DNA of 64,000 bases, taken from the NCBI GenBank assembly GCA_902613175.1, contig CACMGJ010000002.1, forward strand, positions 1-64,000, in the 5' to 3' direction. This stretch comes from Halieaceae bacterium. GTDB lineage: Bacteria > Pseudomonadota > Gammaproteobacteria > Pseudomonadales > Halieaceae. Below are positions 35,009 to 43,384 of this stretch, piece by piece; positions within the stretch are counted from its first letter, which is position 1; every line of letters starts with the position of its first letter. The notes under the pieces are model-generated. The model saw only the letters and a list, made by a program, of their open reading frames with translations, had not been told where the DNA came from and searched no databases. The translations under genes and the position numbers were made by a program.

Positions 35009-35482
35009 TTAGAGCGGGTGACCTTCCCATCCTAGTAATATTTTTTTGTTCTGCAGACCACCTGAAAATCCGGTGAGGGCGCCGCTGGCACCCACGATGC
35101 GATGGCAGGGAATGATGACGGGAATCGGGTTTCGACCCACCGCCCCGCCCACGGCGCGTGACCCCGTTGGTTTTCTTAGGCGCTCGGCAATGTCCTGGTA
35201 AGAGCAGGTCACACCCCACGCTATGGCTTGGAGTGCGCGCCAGACGCTCAGTTGGAACGCCGTACCTTTCGGTTTAATCGGAACCGAGAACTCGTATCGC
35301 TGGCCTCTAAAAAACTGTGAGAGCTCATCGGCGGCTGTCGTCAGTATGGCGGGCTGTGACCGGGTAGTGCTACTTAGCACTTTGTGGCCCCCCTCCCAAT
35401 TGACTTCTATCAGGTAGTCCGCCTCACTGACGAGCTGCAGGTTCCCGAGAGGGCTTTCCATCGCTAGTGCATGAAGAGTCAT
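35009..35482 (-). CDS. ogt: Methylated-DNA-protein-cysteine methyltransferase
   Basis: A protein of 157 residues. The active site PCHRIVGASGALTGFSGG, with the methyl-accepting Cys near residue 126, follows the helix-turn-helix region SYQDIAERLRKPTGSRAVGGAVGRNP. It repairs O6-methylguanine by suicide transfer. There is no Ada regulatory half. Only seven bases separate its 3' end from the converging DUF465 gene. Naming as ogt rather than the short ada type rests on length and is tentative. Confidence 0.92.
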   Translation of the reverse strand: MTLHALAMESPLGNLQLVSEADYLIEVNWEGGHKVLSSTTRSQPAILTTAADELSQFFRGQRYEFSVPIKPKGTAFQLSVWRALQAIAWGVTCSYQDIAERLRKPTGSRAVGGAVGRNPIPVIIPCHRIVGASGALTGFSGGLQNKKILLGWEGHPL

Positions 35483-35490
35483 CAGTTCAG

Positions 35491-35880
35491 TTATGCATCA
35501 TCGGAGGATTTTTGGGTGTGCATGACCAGCAGTACTAGGCTGAGAGCGAGGAGCGCATATTGACCAGTGACCAGAACGCTACCACCCAATGTCAGCGGGT
35601 GAGGCAGTACAGAAGGTAGGCAGGTGATGGCACTCAAAACGAGGCTGAGACGCTGATAACCCATGAGTCCGAGGGCTACTAATAGAAACAGGACACCTCT
35701 TGCCGCTTCGGAAAGGCTCAGAATGTCCAGAGAGACAACCCAAAGTTGCCCGATTAGGCCTGCACCGACAGCCACTGAAAGGCACACCGCAACCAGTCTA
35801 AGCTTTGTGTACATATCGGTTCGCGACCCCGCAAGTAAATGCACATGAATAGCACTTGAATAAAAGAAACCGTATACCAT
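35491..35880 (-). CDS. Small integral membrane protein of unknown function
   Basis: Up to 129 residues with four hydrophobic segments. The first 22 residues are doubtful; ATG at 35814 (MYTKLRLVAV) would give 107 residues that begin directly at a membrane helix. I recognise no family. It is followed eight bases later by ogt on the same strand, and divergent from birA. Confidence 0.55.
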   Translation of the reverse strand: MVYGFFYSSAIHVHLLAGSRTDMYTKLRLVAVCLSVAVGAGLIGQLWVVSLDILSLSEAARGVLFLLVALGLMGYQRLSLVLSAITCLPSVLPHPLTLGGSVLVTGQYALLALSLVLLVMHTQKSSDDA

Positions 35881-35926
35881 ATCCGTCCATGATCAGCCCG
35901 CTAATCTCCCGTTTACGCCATCACCC

Positions 35927-36727
35927 ATGACTTTCATAGAACTCAATGAATTAGAGTTAGAGCTGCGCCGTCGGCTATCGCCGGTTCTGGACTCGGGCAT
36001 TCAGCTCGCTGTGGTTGAGACGATCGATTCCACGAATGCGCAATTAAAAGCTGAGGCTGTGACAACTAATCAGACCTTGCTGCTGGCTCGTGAGCAAACG
36101 GCGGGTGTTGGGCGCCGCGGTAGTCCGTGGCAGAGTCCGCCCGCCGGAAATTTGTATTTGTCCTACTGCGTCCACTCGGGCCGCCCGCTCACCGAGCTAA
36201 GGTTGTGGTCAGTGGGTATCACGATCGCTATCGCCGATGCGCTGGAGCGGGAGTTGTCGCTTGAATGCAAAATCAAGTGGCCCAATGACCTTTATCTTCA
36301 AGGTATGAAAGTCGGTGGCGTGCTCTTGGAGACGGTGAATCTACCCGGCAATGATATAGCCGTGGTTATTGGGGTTGGACTCAATGTCGCATCGCACCCC
36401 GACCCAACGTTATTGCAGCGCCCCGTGACATGTATCAGCAAGCACACCGACAAGTCAGTTGACCTGCCGATGGTCGCTGCTGTGGTGTCAACTGCACTCG
36501 TCGACATGTGTCGTTTGTCTCATGCTGCCTTAAAGGCATGGCTCACGTCGTCTTGGCCGAGTCGCGATATGCTTCTAAACCAGCCGGTGGTTGTACCCTC
36601 CTTGGGAGAGGATTTGGGTATTGCCCGCGGTCTTTCGCACGACGGCGGTCTGCAGGTAGAGTTCGCGGGGAAGATAAGAACTGTTTATGCCGGTGAGGTT
36701 AGTCTCGGTCATGTTGATACTCAATGA
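35927..36727 (+). CDS. birA: Biotin-[acetyl-CoA-carboxylase] ligase, no HTH domain
   Basis: A protein of 266 residues that activates biotin and attaches it to acetyl-CoA carboxylase. The catalytic domain begins near residue 25, with ETIDSTNAQLK, the biotin loop AGVGRRGSPW near 59, KIKWPNDLYL near 114 and KVGGVLLE near 127; a C-terminal SH3-like domain starts near 215. The N-terminal helix-turn-helix of E. coli BirA is absent, so it cannot act as the bio repressor. The biotin loop differs from the usual AGRGRRGRxW at two Arg positions (Val and Ser here). The ATGA overlap with coaX indicates an operon. Confidence 0.92.
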   Translation: MTFIELNELELELRRRLSPVLDSGIQLAVVETIDSTNAQLKAEAVTTNQTLLLAREQTAGVGRRGSPWQSPPAGNLYLSYCVHSGRPLTELRLWSVGITIAIADALERELSLECKIKWPNDLYLQGMKVGGVLLETVNLPGNDIAVVIGVGLNVASHPDPTLLQRPVTCISKHTDKSVDLPMVAAVVSTALVDMCRLSHAALKAWLTSSWPSRDMLLNQPVVVPSLGEDLGIARGLSHDGGLQVEFAGKIRTVYAGEVSLGHVDTQ

Positions 36728-37455
36728 GCGCTGTTGATATGCGAATCCTCGTGGATGCTGGGAATACCTCGACCAAGTGGCAATTGCGCAGTAGTAGTGA
36801 TGCCGTCGCTGGCGGACAGGGTGACCTGCGTGCTCTTCGTGACTGGGTCGCAGTGCTCGATGACTCCAAGCAATACGCGGTCGCTGTGTCTTGTGTAAAG
36901 GACGACAGCTACGCGCACGAGATTGGGCGAGCGTTTGAATCTTTGAGTAGTACCACGCTTCACTTCGTGAAAAGTTCAGCCACATTTGCCGGTGTTCGCA
37001 ATGCGTATGATGAGCCGCAACGTTTGGGTGTGGATCGATGGCTTGCCTTATTAGCCATTAAGGCGCGAGGTGAAAACTCTGCCGTGATTATCGATGTCGG
37101 GACTGCGTGTACCATCGATGTGCTGGAAAATGGTCAGCACCTCGGTGGTTACATATTCCCCGGCATGGCGCTTGCGCGTGATGCAATGGTGGCAAACACC
37201 GACAAGATTCGATTTTCTGAACAACCCGAGCCTTCTACCTCGCTGGGAACTAATACGGCGAGCTGCGTCTTGTCAGGCGTCTGGCTGACACTGTTGGCTT
37301 CCTGCCAAAGTGTTATCGACCGATTTCCCAATGCAACGGTCTATTTGACAGGTGGTTCAGCTCCCGAGCTTTTGGCGCTCGGGCTGGATGCTCAACGCGT
37401 CGACGGCCTCGTATTTGATGGTTTGGATTTTTGGTTAAAAGGGGGCTTGACCTGA
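36724..37455 (+). CDS. coaX: Type III pantothenate kinase
   Basis: A protein of 243 residues. The ATP-binding start RILVDAGNTSTKW lies at residues 7-19, with RLGVDRWLALLA near 101, VIIDVGTACTIDVL near 122 and a GGYIFPGMALARDAM segment near 141. This is the ASKHA-fold CoaX class that does not respond to CoA. The start overlaps the birA stop by four bases; ATG at 36739 is an alternative nearer to the usual N-terminus. The birA-coaX pair before the tRNA-tuf cluster is a conserved order. Confidence 0.95.
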   Translation: MSAVDMRILVDAGNTSTKWQLRSSSDAVAGGQGDLRALRDWVAVLDDSKQYAVAVSCVKDDSYAHEIGRAFESLSSTTLHFVKSSATFAGVRNAYDEPQRLGVDRWLALLAIKARGENSAVIIDVGTACTIDVLENGQHLGGYIFPGMALARDAMVANTDKIRFSEQPEPSTSLGTNTASCVLSGVWLTLLASCQSVIDRFPNATVYLTGGSAPELLALGLDAQRVDGLVFDGLDFWLKGGLT

Positions 37456-37475
37456 GGGCCCCTCTTGACGATCAT
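37447..37475 (+). promoter_or_regulatory. Promoter upstream of tRNA-Thr(TGT)
   Basis: TTGACC at 37447 is separated by 17 bases from GATCAT at 37470, followed by GTGCGCCCTTC. The same spacing and the same downstream 11 bases recur before tRNA-Tyr, which supports the call. The GC-rich discriminator fits a stable-RNA promoter. Confidence 0.6.
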
Positions 37476-37512
37476 GTGCGCCCTTCGTGGTGAGCAGCTC
37501 ACCCAACGTCTA

Positions 37513-37588
37513 GCTGGCGTAGCTCAGTAGGTAGAGCAGCTGATTTGTAATCAGCCGGTCGGGGGTTCGATTCCTCTCGCCAGCTCCA
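37513..37588 (+). tRNA. tRNA-Thr (anticodon TGT)
   Basis: A 76-base cloverleaf. The acceptor is GCTGGCG/CGCCAGC plus encoded TCCA; the anticodon stem CTGAT/ATCAG encloses TTTGTAA with anticodon TGT; the T-loop is GTTCGATTC. It is the first of a Thr-Tyr-Gly-Thr set before tuf, the same order as thrU-tyrU-glyT-thrT-tufB in E. coli. A T-rich stretch follows. Confidence 0.97.
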
Positions 37589-37805
37589 TTTTTTCTCGAC
37601 ACATTTTTTTCTTTGGTACCTCGCACGACCGCTGCTGTCGCCCGGCTGTATCGTGTTCCGACGCCTAGGCGGCGCGTAATTTGCAGTCCGCCCGAGCCGA
37701 GTCGTTGAGGGGATCCGGGAGCGAAAATTACGACTGCTCGAACGCATTTCTCAAATCGAGGGCAAACGCAGGCGTAAAGCGGTATTTTGAGGGTAAAATT
37801 TAGTG
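37589..37805 (+). other. Spacer between tRNA-Thr and tRNA-Tyr promoter
   Basis: About 217 bases between the first tRNA and the next promoter. It begins with two T-runs that may end transcription from the first promoter. No open frame or further tRNA was recognised. E. coli has these tRNAs packed closely, so the long spacer with its own promoter is a difference. Confidence 0.4.
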
Positions 37806-37834
37806 TTGACACCCTTCCTTGACATCTAGAGAAT
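37806..37834 (+). promoter_or_regulatory. Promoter upstream of tRNA-Tyr
   Basis: TTGACA at 37806, a 17-base spacer, then GAGAAT at 37829, followed by GTGCGCCCTTC identical to the sequence after the first tRNA promoter. Transcription would start just before the tRNA-Tyr 5' end at 37847. A second TTGACA at 37819 lies within the spacer. Confidence 0.65.
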
Positions 37835-37846
37835 GTGCGCCCTTCT

Positions 37847-37930
37847 GGAGGGGTTCCCGAGTGGCCAAAGGGATCAGACTGTAAATCTGACGCGCGAGCT
37901 TCGGTGGTTCGAATCCACCCCCCTCCACCA
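37847..37930 (+). tRNA. tRNA-Tyr (anticodon GTA)
   Basis: An 84-base class II tRNA. The acceptor is GGAGGGG/CCCCTCC plus ACCA, the anticodon loop CTGTAAA with anticodon GTA between CAGA/TCTG stems, a long variable arm, and the T-loop GTTCGAATC. Second tRNA of the cluster. Confidence 0.97.
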
Positions 37931-38068
37931 AGGATGATATAGAACGCTGCTAACGCGGTGTTTGTGAGTGGAACAAGGGGGCTGAACCGGATAAGCCCTG
38001 TCGCGAGAGCGATGAGCCGTAAGCTGACGGTAGGCTTTGGGTTTGACCACCGTCGGCGGTAAAATGCT

Positions 38069-38142
<74 letters not shown>

Positions 38143-38162
38143 TGATCCGGCGATGAGTTTTT

Positions 38163-38238
<76 letters not shown>

Positions 38239-38400
38239 ATTTGAGCAGGCGCCTTTCGGTGTTTGTTCGACCGCTCCGGCGGTCAGAGCAGTAGAGGCCA
38301 CGGCCTATACTGAGTGAGGTACACAGCGGTAGGTGTGCTTAATTGAGTAAGGCGCGTTGGCGTTGGGAAGTAATGCGAAATTGACCAGGAGAGGGTCGCA

Positions 38401-39624
38401 ATGGCTAAAGAAGCATTTGAGCGTAATAAACCCCACGTAAACGTGGGAACAATTGGGCACGTTGACCACGGTAAGACAACACTGACTGCAGCGTTGACGC
38501 GTGTGTGCTCTGAAGTATTTGGTGGTGAGGCAGTTGCGTTCGATGGTATCGACAACGCACCTGAAGAGCGTGAGCGTGGTATCACGATCGCAACCTCGCA
38601 CGTAGAGTACGAGTCTAACGACCGTCACTACGCACACGTAGATTGCCCCGGACACGCGGACTACGTTAAGAACATGATCACAGGTGCTGCGCAGATGGAC
38701 GGCGCTATCCTGGTATGTGGTGCGACTGACGGCCCAATGCCTCAGACTCGTGAGCACATCCTGCTTTCACGTCAGGTAGGTGTTCCATACATCGTTGTGT
38801 TCATGAACAAAGCAGACCTTCTTGCAGAAGACTGTGGTGGCGTTGACAGCGAAGAATTCGAAGAGATGAAAGAGCTTGTCGAGATGGAGCTTCGTGAGCT
38901 TCTCGACACTTACGAGTTCCCTGGCGACGACACGCCGATCATTTGTGGATCTGCACTGATGGCGTTGAACGGTGAAGATGAGAACGGTCTTGGAACAACT
39001 GCAGTTAAGTCGCTTGTTGAGACACTTGACTCTTACATCCCTGAGCCAGAGCGTGCTATCGACCAGCCATTCTTGATGCCTGTGGAAGACGTGTTCTCTA
39101 TTTCAGGTCGCGGCACGGTGGTTACCGGTCGTGTTGAGCGCGGCATCATAACTGTGGGTGATGAAGTCGAAATCGTTGGTATCAAGGAGACAACCAAGAC
39201 TACTTGTACTGGTGTTGAGATGTTCCGTAAGTTGCTTGACGAAGGCCGCGCAGGTGAGAACGTGGGTGTTCTTCTGCGTGGTACTAAGCGCGACGAAGTT
39301 GAGCGTGGTCAGGTTCTTTCAGTACCTGGGTCAGTTCAGCCACACACTAAGTTCGAAGCGGAAGTCTATGTTCTGTCAAAGGACGAAGGTGGCCGTCACA
39401 CGCCATTCTTCAAAGGCTACCGTCCTCAGTTCTACTTCCGTACGACTGACGTAACAGGTGCCGTTGAGCTCCCTGCTGGCGTAGAGATGGTAATGCCAGG
39501 TGACAACCTGAACTTCGTTGCCACTCTGATCGCTCCGATCGCTATGGAAGAAGGTCTGCGTTTCGCTATCCGTGAGGGTGGTCGAACAGTTGGCGCTGGC
39601 GTTGTAGCAAAAATCATCGAGTAA
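38401..39624 (+). CDS. tuf: Elongation factor Tu
   Basis: A protein of 407 residues. The GTPase domain has [11 protein letters not shown] near residue 19, the switch [16 protein letters not shown] near 81 and NKAD near 136; domains II and III follow, with the late [24 protein letters not shown] (in part). It delivers aminoacyl-tRNA to the ribosome. A short acidic insertion follows NKAD. A GGAGAGG ribosome site precedes the ATG. Codon use is strongly biased, as for a highly expressed gene. This is the tufB position; no second tuf follows fusA. Confidence 0.98.
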   Translation: MAKEAFERNKPHVNVGTIGHVDHGKTTLTAALTRVCSEVFGGEAVAFDGIDNAPEERERGITIATSHVEYESNDRHYAHVDCPGHADYVKNMITGAAQMDGAILVCGATDGPMPQTREHILLSRQVGVPYIVVFMNKADLLAEDCGGVDSEEFEEMKELVEMELRELLDTYEFPGDDTPIICGSALMALNGEDENGLGTTAVKSLVETLDSYIPEPERAIDQPFLMPVEDVFSISGRGTVVTGRVERGIITVGDEVEIVGIKETTKTTCTGVEMFRKLLDEGRAGENVGVLLRGTKRDEVERGQVLSVPGSVQPHTKFEAEVYVLSKDEGGRHTPFFKGYRPQFYFRTTDVTGAVELPAGVEMVMPGDNLNFVATLIAPIAMEEGLRFAIREGGRTVGAGVVAKIIE

Positions 39625-39667
39625 TCGGTGAGACTGTAAGGTGCGATTCGTCGTATCTCCGAATTGA

Positions 39668-39698
39668 GCCGAACCGCCCCTGTGGCGCGTTCGGCTTT
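39668..39698 (+). terminator. Terminator-like hairpin after tuf
   Basis: GCCGAAC and GTTCGGC pair, with an inner CGCC/GGCG stem and a one-base bulge, followed by TTTG. The T-run is short, so some readthrough into tRNA-Trp-secE-nusG is likely. Confidence 0.5.
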
Positions 39699-39741
39699 GT
39701 CGTCTATGCCGATTAGGTGAAGGGCGGCTAACAGATGTGAT

Positions 39742-39813
<72 letters not shown>

Positions 39814-39817
<4 letters not shown>

Positions 39818-39870
39818 CTCTCATCCAATACGAGAGTGGCGCTGTATTTACGAGAGCGGGTTTCGCTCTC
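39814..39870 (+). other. Two tandem hairpins between tRNA-Trp and secE
   Basis: GCCACTCTC (39814) pairs perfectly with GAGAGTGGC (39832) and includes the tRNA 3' GCCA. GAGAGCG (39852) pairs with CGCTCTC (39864). Neither has a T-run. They may be RNase processing signals separating the tRNA from the secE mRNA. Confidence 0.45.
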
Positions 39871-39885
39871 TGACAAGGATTGGAT

Positions 39886-40245
39886 ATGGGTGAAGCTGCG
39901 AGCAATAAGCTCGATAGCGTGAAGTGGTTACTCGTCGTTCTATTGGTCGGCGCTGGTATCTACGGTAATAGCTATTTCAGTGACGAGTCGTTGCTGTACC
40001 GCGTAATTGCAATGCTGATCGTGGCTGGCATAGCGATGTCTGTGGCGGTTACGACAGAGAAAGGTGCCGCTGCTTGGTCATTGATTAAGGGTGCACGTAC
40101 AGAAATCCGCAAGGTGATCTGGCCTACGCGACAAGAGACATCACAAACAACCATTATCGTTTTGATATTTGTTGTGCTGTGCGGATTATTCTTTTGGGCG
40201 TTAGACAGCTTCCTTGGCTGGATTGCTTCACTTTTGCTGGGTTAG
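39886..40245 (+). CDS. secE: Preprotein translocase subunit SecE
   Basis: A protein of 119 residues with three hydrophobic helices (about 13-31, 36-55, 90-115), as in the E. coli form. Between helices 2 and 3 is the conserved amphipathic KGARTEIRKVIWPTRQETSQTT segment (in part) that contacts SecY. ATG at 39886 is chosen with AAGGA upstream; TTG at 39880 is in frame. The secE-nusG pair is universal. Confidence 0.96.
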   Translation: MGEAASNKLDSVKWLLVVLLVGAGIYGNSYFSDESLLYRVIAMLIVAGIAMSVAVTTEKGAAAWSLIKGARTEIRKVIWPTRQETSQTTIIVLIFVVLCGLFFWALDSFLGWIASLLLG

Positions 40246-40254
40246 GAAAAGAGC

Positions 40255-40788
40255 ATGGCTTTACGTTGGTATGTAGTACACGCATTTTCTCAGTACGAGA
40301 AAAAAGTGGCCGTCGCCCTGAAGGAGCGCATTGAACGCTTTGCGATGCAGGACCGCTTTGGCGAAATCATTGTTCCCACTGAGGAAGTGATTGAGATGAA
40401 AGGTGGCCAGAAGCGAAAGAGCGAGCGAAAGTTTTTCCCAGGATACGTCCTGGTAGAGATGGAGCTGGATGACGATACCTGGCACTTAGTCAAGGACACG
40501 CCGCGCGTACTGGGCTTTATCGGCGGGAAAGCCGATCGACCTGCGCCCATTACGGAAGCCGAGGCGAATGCGATCCTTCAGCGAGTCGAGGCGGGTGTGG
40601 ATCAGCCCAAGCCCAAGACGGTCTTCGAGCCCGGTGAGATGGTTCGCGTCATCGATGGGCCGTTCAACGACTTCAATGGCGTCGTTGAGAGTGTGAATTA
40701 TGAAAAGAGCCGCTTGAACGTGGCTGTTTTGATCTTCGGTCGTTCAACGCCCGTAGAGTTGGAATTCGGTCAAGTCGAAAAAGGCTGA
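40255..40788 (+). CDS. nusG: Transcription termination/antitermination factor NusG
   Basis: A protein of 177 residues. The NGN domain (1-115) starts [16 protein letters not shown] and includes [16 protein letters not shown]. The KOW domain (about 125-175) has [22 protein letters not shown]. It binds RNA polymerase and links it to Rho or to S10. It follows secE by nine bases. Confidence 0.97.
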   Translation: MALRWYVVHAFSQYEKKVAVALKERIERFAMQDRFGEIIVPTEEVIEMKGGQKRKSERKFFPGYVLVEMELDDDTWHLVKDTPRVLGFIGGKADRPAPITEAEANAILQRVEAGVDQPKPKTVFEPGEMVRVIDGPFNDFNGVVESVNYEKSRLNVAVLIFGRSTPVELEFGQVEKG

Positions 40789-40894
40789 TCGCAGTCACTG
40801 CGAAAGCAGTGGAAGATAAACGCCGCATAGCGGCCTTAGTTGGGGAGCCCGCGTAGTTTGACTACAACGGCGTTTGCACCCAGGAGTTAACAAC

Positions 40895-41329
40895 ATGGCA
40901 AAGAAAATTGACGGCTACATCAAGCTGCAAATCCCTGCCGGTCAAGCGAACCCGTCGCCGCCCGTGGGCCCAGCACTGGGTCAAAAGGGCGTCAACATCA
41001 TGGAGTTTTGTAAAGCGTTTAACGCAGAGACTCAGGGTGTTGAGCCAGGGCTTCCTATCCCGGTGGTTATTACTGTCTACAACGATAAGTCCTTCACCTT
41101 TATCAAGAAGACACCACCTGCCTCCGTGCTTCTTAAGAAGATTGCGGGCATTAAGGGCGGTTCAGGTCGCCCCAACACCGAGAAAGTCGCGAAGGTTACG
41201 CGTGCTCAGTTGGAAGAGGTAGCAACGCAAAAGTGGCCCGATCTGACTGCAGCCGATATGGATGCGGCGGTTCGAACCATTGCAGGCAGTGCTCGAGCAG
41301 CGGGTATCGACACAGAGGGAGTTGTTTAA
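40895..41329 (+). CDS. rplK: 50S ribosomal protein L11
   Basis: A protein of 144 residues. The N-terminal domain has [32 protein letters not shown], in part, the thiostrepton and stringent-factor contact; the C-terminal rRNA-binding domain has [17 protein letters not shown] at 40895 with GGAG upstream. The 106-base gap after nusG holds a GCCGC/GCGGC hairpin and may contain a weak promoter. rplA starts one base after its stop. Confidence 0.97.
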   Translation: MAKKIDGYIKLQIPAGQANPSPPVGPALGQKGVNIMEFCKAFNAETQGVEPGLPIPVVITVYNDKSFTFIKKTPPASVLLKKIAGIKGGSGRPNTEKVAKVTRAQLEEVATQKWPDLTAADMDAAVRTIAGSARAAGIDTEGVV

Positions 41330-41330
41330 C

Positions 41331-42026
41331 ATGGCTAAGTTATCTAAGCGTGTAAAGGCGTTTCGTGAGCGTGTAGACGCGAACAAGAGCTACCCTCTGG
41401 ACGAGGCGATCGCAATCCTCAAGGAGACCGCGACGGCCAAGTTTAATGAGTCGGTCGAGGTGGCAGTGAATCTGGGAATTGATGCACGGAAATCAGATCA
41501 GGGCGTTAGAGGGGCGACAACCCTTCCACACGGCACCGGATCTGAAGTGCGAGTTGCCGTTTTCACACAGGGTGAAAATGCCGATAAGGCGAAAGAAGCG
41601 GGCGCTGATTTGATTGGCATGGAAGATCTGGCTGAGCAAATCAAAGGCGGCATGATGGATTTTGATGTCGTGATTGCATCGCCTGATGCCATGCGCATTG
41701 TGGGTCAGCTGGGGCAGGTTTTAGGTCCTCGTGGTCTCATGCCTAACCCAAAGACGGGCACAGTGACGCCTGATATCGTGGCGGCGGTACAAAATGCCAA
41801 GGCGGGTCAGATGCGTTTCCGTACAGACAAAAACGGCATTATCCACGGTGGTATTGGCAAGATTGATTTTGATCCTGCGGCGATTGAAGGAAATCTACTT
41901 GCTGTTTTGGCAGACCTTAAAAAGGCGAAGCCAGCGGCGGCAAAAGGTGTTTACTTCCGCAAGGTGACGTTGTCGACCACGATGGGGCCTGGCGTGACCA
42001 TCGATCACGGCGCGATCGAACTGTAA
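41331..42026 (+). CDS. rplA: 50S ribosomal protein L1
   Basis: A protein of 231 residues with the two-domain L1 fold: [21 protein letters not shown], in part, near residue 35; the inner domain has [15 protein letters not shown] near 130 and the return [15 protein letters not shown] near 165. L1 forms the E-site stalk and autoregulates rplK-rplA translation in E. coli. It is coupled to rplK. Confidence 0.97.
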   Translation: MAKLSKRVKAFRERVDANKSYPLDEAIAILKETATAKFNESVEVAVNLGIDARKSDQGVRGATTLPHGTGSEVRVAVFTQGENADKAKEAGADLIGMEDLAEQIKGGMMDFDVVIASPDAMRIVGQLGQVLGPRGLMPNPKTGTVTPDIVAAVQNAKAGQMRFRTDKNGIIHGGIGKIDFDPAAIEGNLLAVLADLKKAKPAAAKGVYFRKVTLSTTMGPGVTIDHGAIEL

Positions 42027-42299
42027 TGAAGTGAGAATTTGTTCCGGGCTTAGCTCGGGGCGAGCTCGTCGCTGTTTGACGAGTTTGGAGTGCGGCAATT
42101 TGGCGCTCCACTTTGAAGTCTTAAGCAGAGTGTGTGGGCATATAGCCCCTAGCAGGACGCGGGACTATCAAAGACCGTAGGGGGAGCCAGTCTCCTTAAA
42201 CGAAGTCGGTAGTGTTCAACCTACGCAGATGGTGAATCCGTTCACCTAGGGTGGTCATAGCAGTGTTATGACCTTGGCATAAACCATAGGAGTAGATCC
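42027..42299 (+). promoter_or_regulatory. rplJL leader region (probable L10 autoregulation)
   Basis: A 273-base untranslated gap before rplJ. Visible structure: CTCGTC/GACGAG around 42066-42083, and GGTCATA/TATGACC (about 42252-42272) as a perfect seven-base stem. In E. coli the long leader here binds L10-L12 and represses rplJL. By position and length this leader probably does the same; the kink-turn itself was not identified. Confidence 0.55.
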
Positions 42300-42830
42300 G
42301 TGGCAATTGGACTCGAAGAGAAGAAAGCGATCGTCGCTGAAGTCAACGAGACGGCGGCCAGTGCTTTGTCACTCGTTATTGCTGACGCCCGAGGCGTGGC
42401 ATCGAATGACATGACGGCTCTCCGCGCCACCGCTCGCGAGAATCAAATTAATTTGCGTGTTGTTCGCAACACACTCGCGAAGCGTGCATTGGAAGGTACT
42501 GACTACGAATGCGTTACTGACACATTGGTAGGTCCGTCCATCTTTGGATTTTCAATGGAAGATCCCGGTGCAGCGGCTCGGTTGTTCAAAGATTTCGCTA
42601 AAGAAAACGGCGAATTCGAAGTCAAAGCATTGTCTGTCAGCGGTAAGTTGTTGGGTGCAGATCAGCTCGACGTGTTGGCGAAACTACCAACTCGAGAGCA
42701 AGCAATAGCAACGTTGATGAGCGTCATGCAGGCGCCTGTCGGCAAGCTTGTTCGTACGGTGAATGAAGTACCAAGCAAGTTTGTTCGTACATTGGCGGCG
42801 GTTCGTGATCAGAAAGAGCAGTCCGCGTAA
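42300..42830 (+). CDS. rplJ: 50S ribosomal protein L10
   Basis: A protein of 176 residues. The N-terminal rRNA-binding domain has [31 protein letters not shown] and [10 protein letters not shown]; the C-terminal helix that anchors L7/L12 dimers spans about 135-170. GTG start with ATAGGAG upstream. It forms the base of the factor-binding stalk. Confidence 0.97.
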   Translation: MAIGLEEKKAIVAEVNETAASALSLVIADARGVASNDMTALRATARENQINLRVVRNTLAKRALEGTDYECVTDTLVGPSIFGFSMEDPGAAARLFKDFAKENGEFEVKALSVSGKLLGADQLDVLAKLPTREQAIATLMSVMQAPVGKLVRTVNEVPSKFVRTLAAVRDQKEQSA

Positions 42831-42866
42831 GCGAGTGCTCGACTACACATTTTAGGAGAAATAAAC

Positions 42867-43247
42867 ATGGCAATTTCAAAGGAAGAAATCCTTGATGCAA
42901 TCGCAGAAATGAGCGTGATGGATATCGTTGCGTTGGTTGAAGCGATGGAAGAGAAGTTTGGCGTATCAGCTGCAGCAGCCGTTGCAGTCGCAGCGCCAGC
43001 AACGGATGGCGATGCAGGTGGCGCAGCAGCTGAGCAGACTGAGTTCGACGTCATCCTCGCTTCTGCAGGCGAGAAGAAGGTCAATGTGATCAAGGCGGTT
43101 CGCGCGATCACTGGTCTTGGCCTCAAAGAGGCGAAAGGCCTGGTTGATGGTGCGCCATCACCTATCAAAGAAGGCGTTAGCAAAGAAGACGCTGAGGACA
43201 TCAAGTCGCAAATCGAAGAAGCTGGCGGTTCAGTCGAGCTTAAGTGA
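42867..43247 (+). CDS. rplL: 50S ribosomal protein L7/L12
   Basis: A protein of 126 residues. An N-terminal dimerisation helix ([30 protein letters not shown], in part) is followed by an Ala/Val-rich hinge (about 35-52) and the C-terminal domain with [25 protein letters not shown], in part. It recruits translation GTPases. A TTTTAGGAGAAA ribosome site precedes the ATG. Confidence 0.97.
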   Translation: MAISKEEILDAIAEMSVMDIVALVEAMEEKFGVSAAAAVAVAAPATDGDAGGAAAEQTEFDVILASAGEKKVNVIKAVRAITGLGLKEAKGLVDGAPSPIKEGVSKEDAEDIKSQIEEAGGSVELK

Positions 43248-43278
43248 TCCGTTCAGGATTGCAGATTTGCAGGTCCGG

Positions 43279-43306
43279 GCTGGTGCGCAATGCGCACCGG
43301 CTTTTT
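43279..43306 (+). terminator. Attenuator/terminator between rplL and rpoB
   Basis: GCTGGTGCGC and GCGCACCGGC pair across a two-base loop, followed by TTTTT. The hairpin lies about 30 bases after rplL and 80 before rpoB, the place where E. coli has a partial terminator that lowers rpoBC expression relative to rplJL. Confidence 0.75.
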
Positions 43307-43384
43307 CCCGGTTATAGCAGCCGGTTGTTTATGGCGTTAAGCCACTAGTGTCGGTCTTTGCCGACCCGAAGTTGAGGAGTATCA

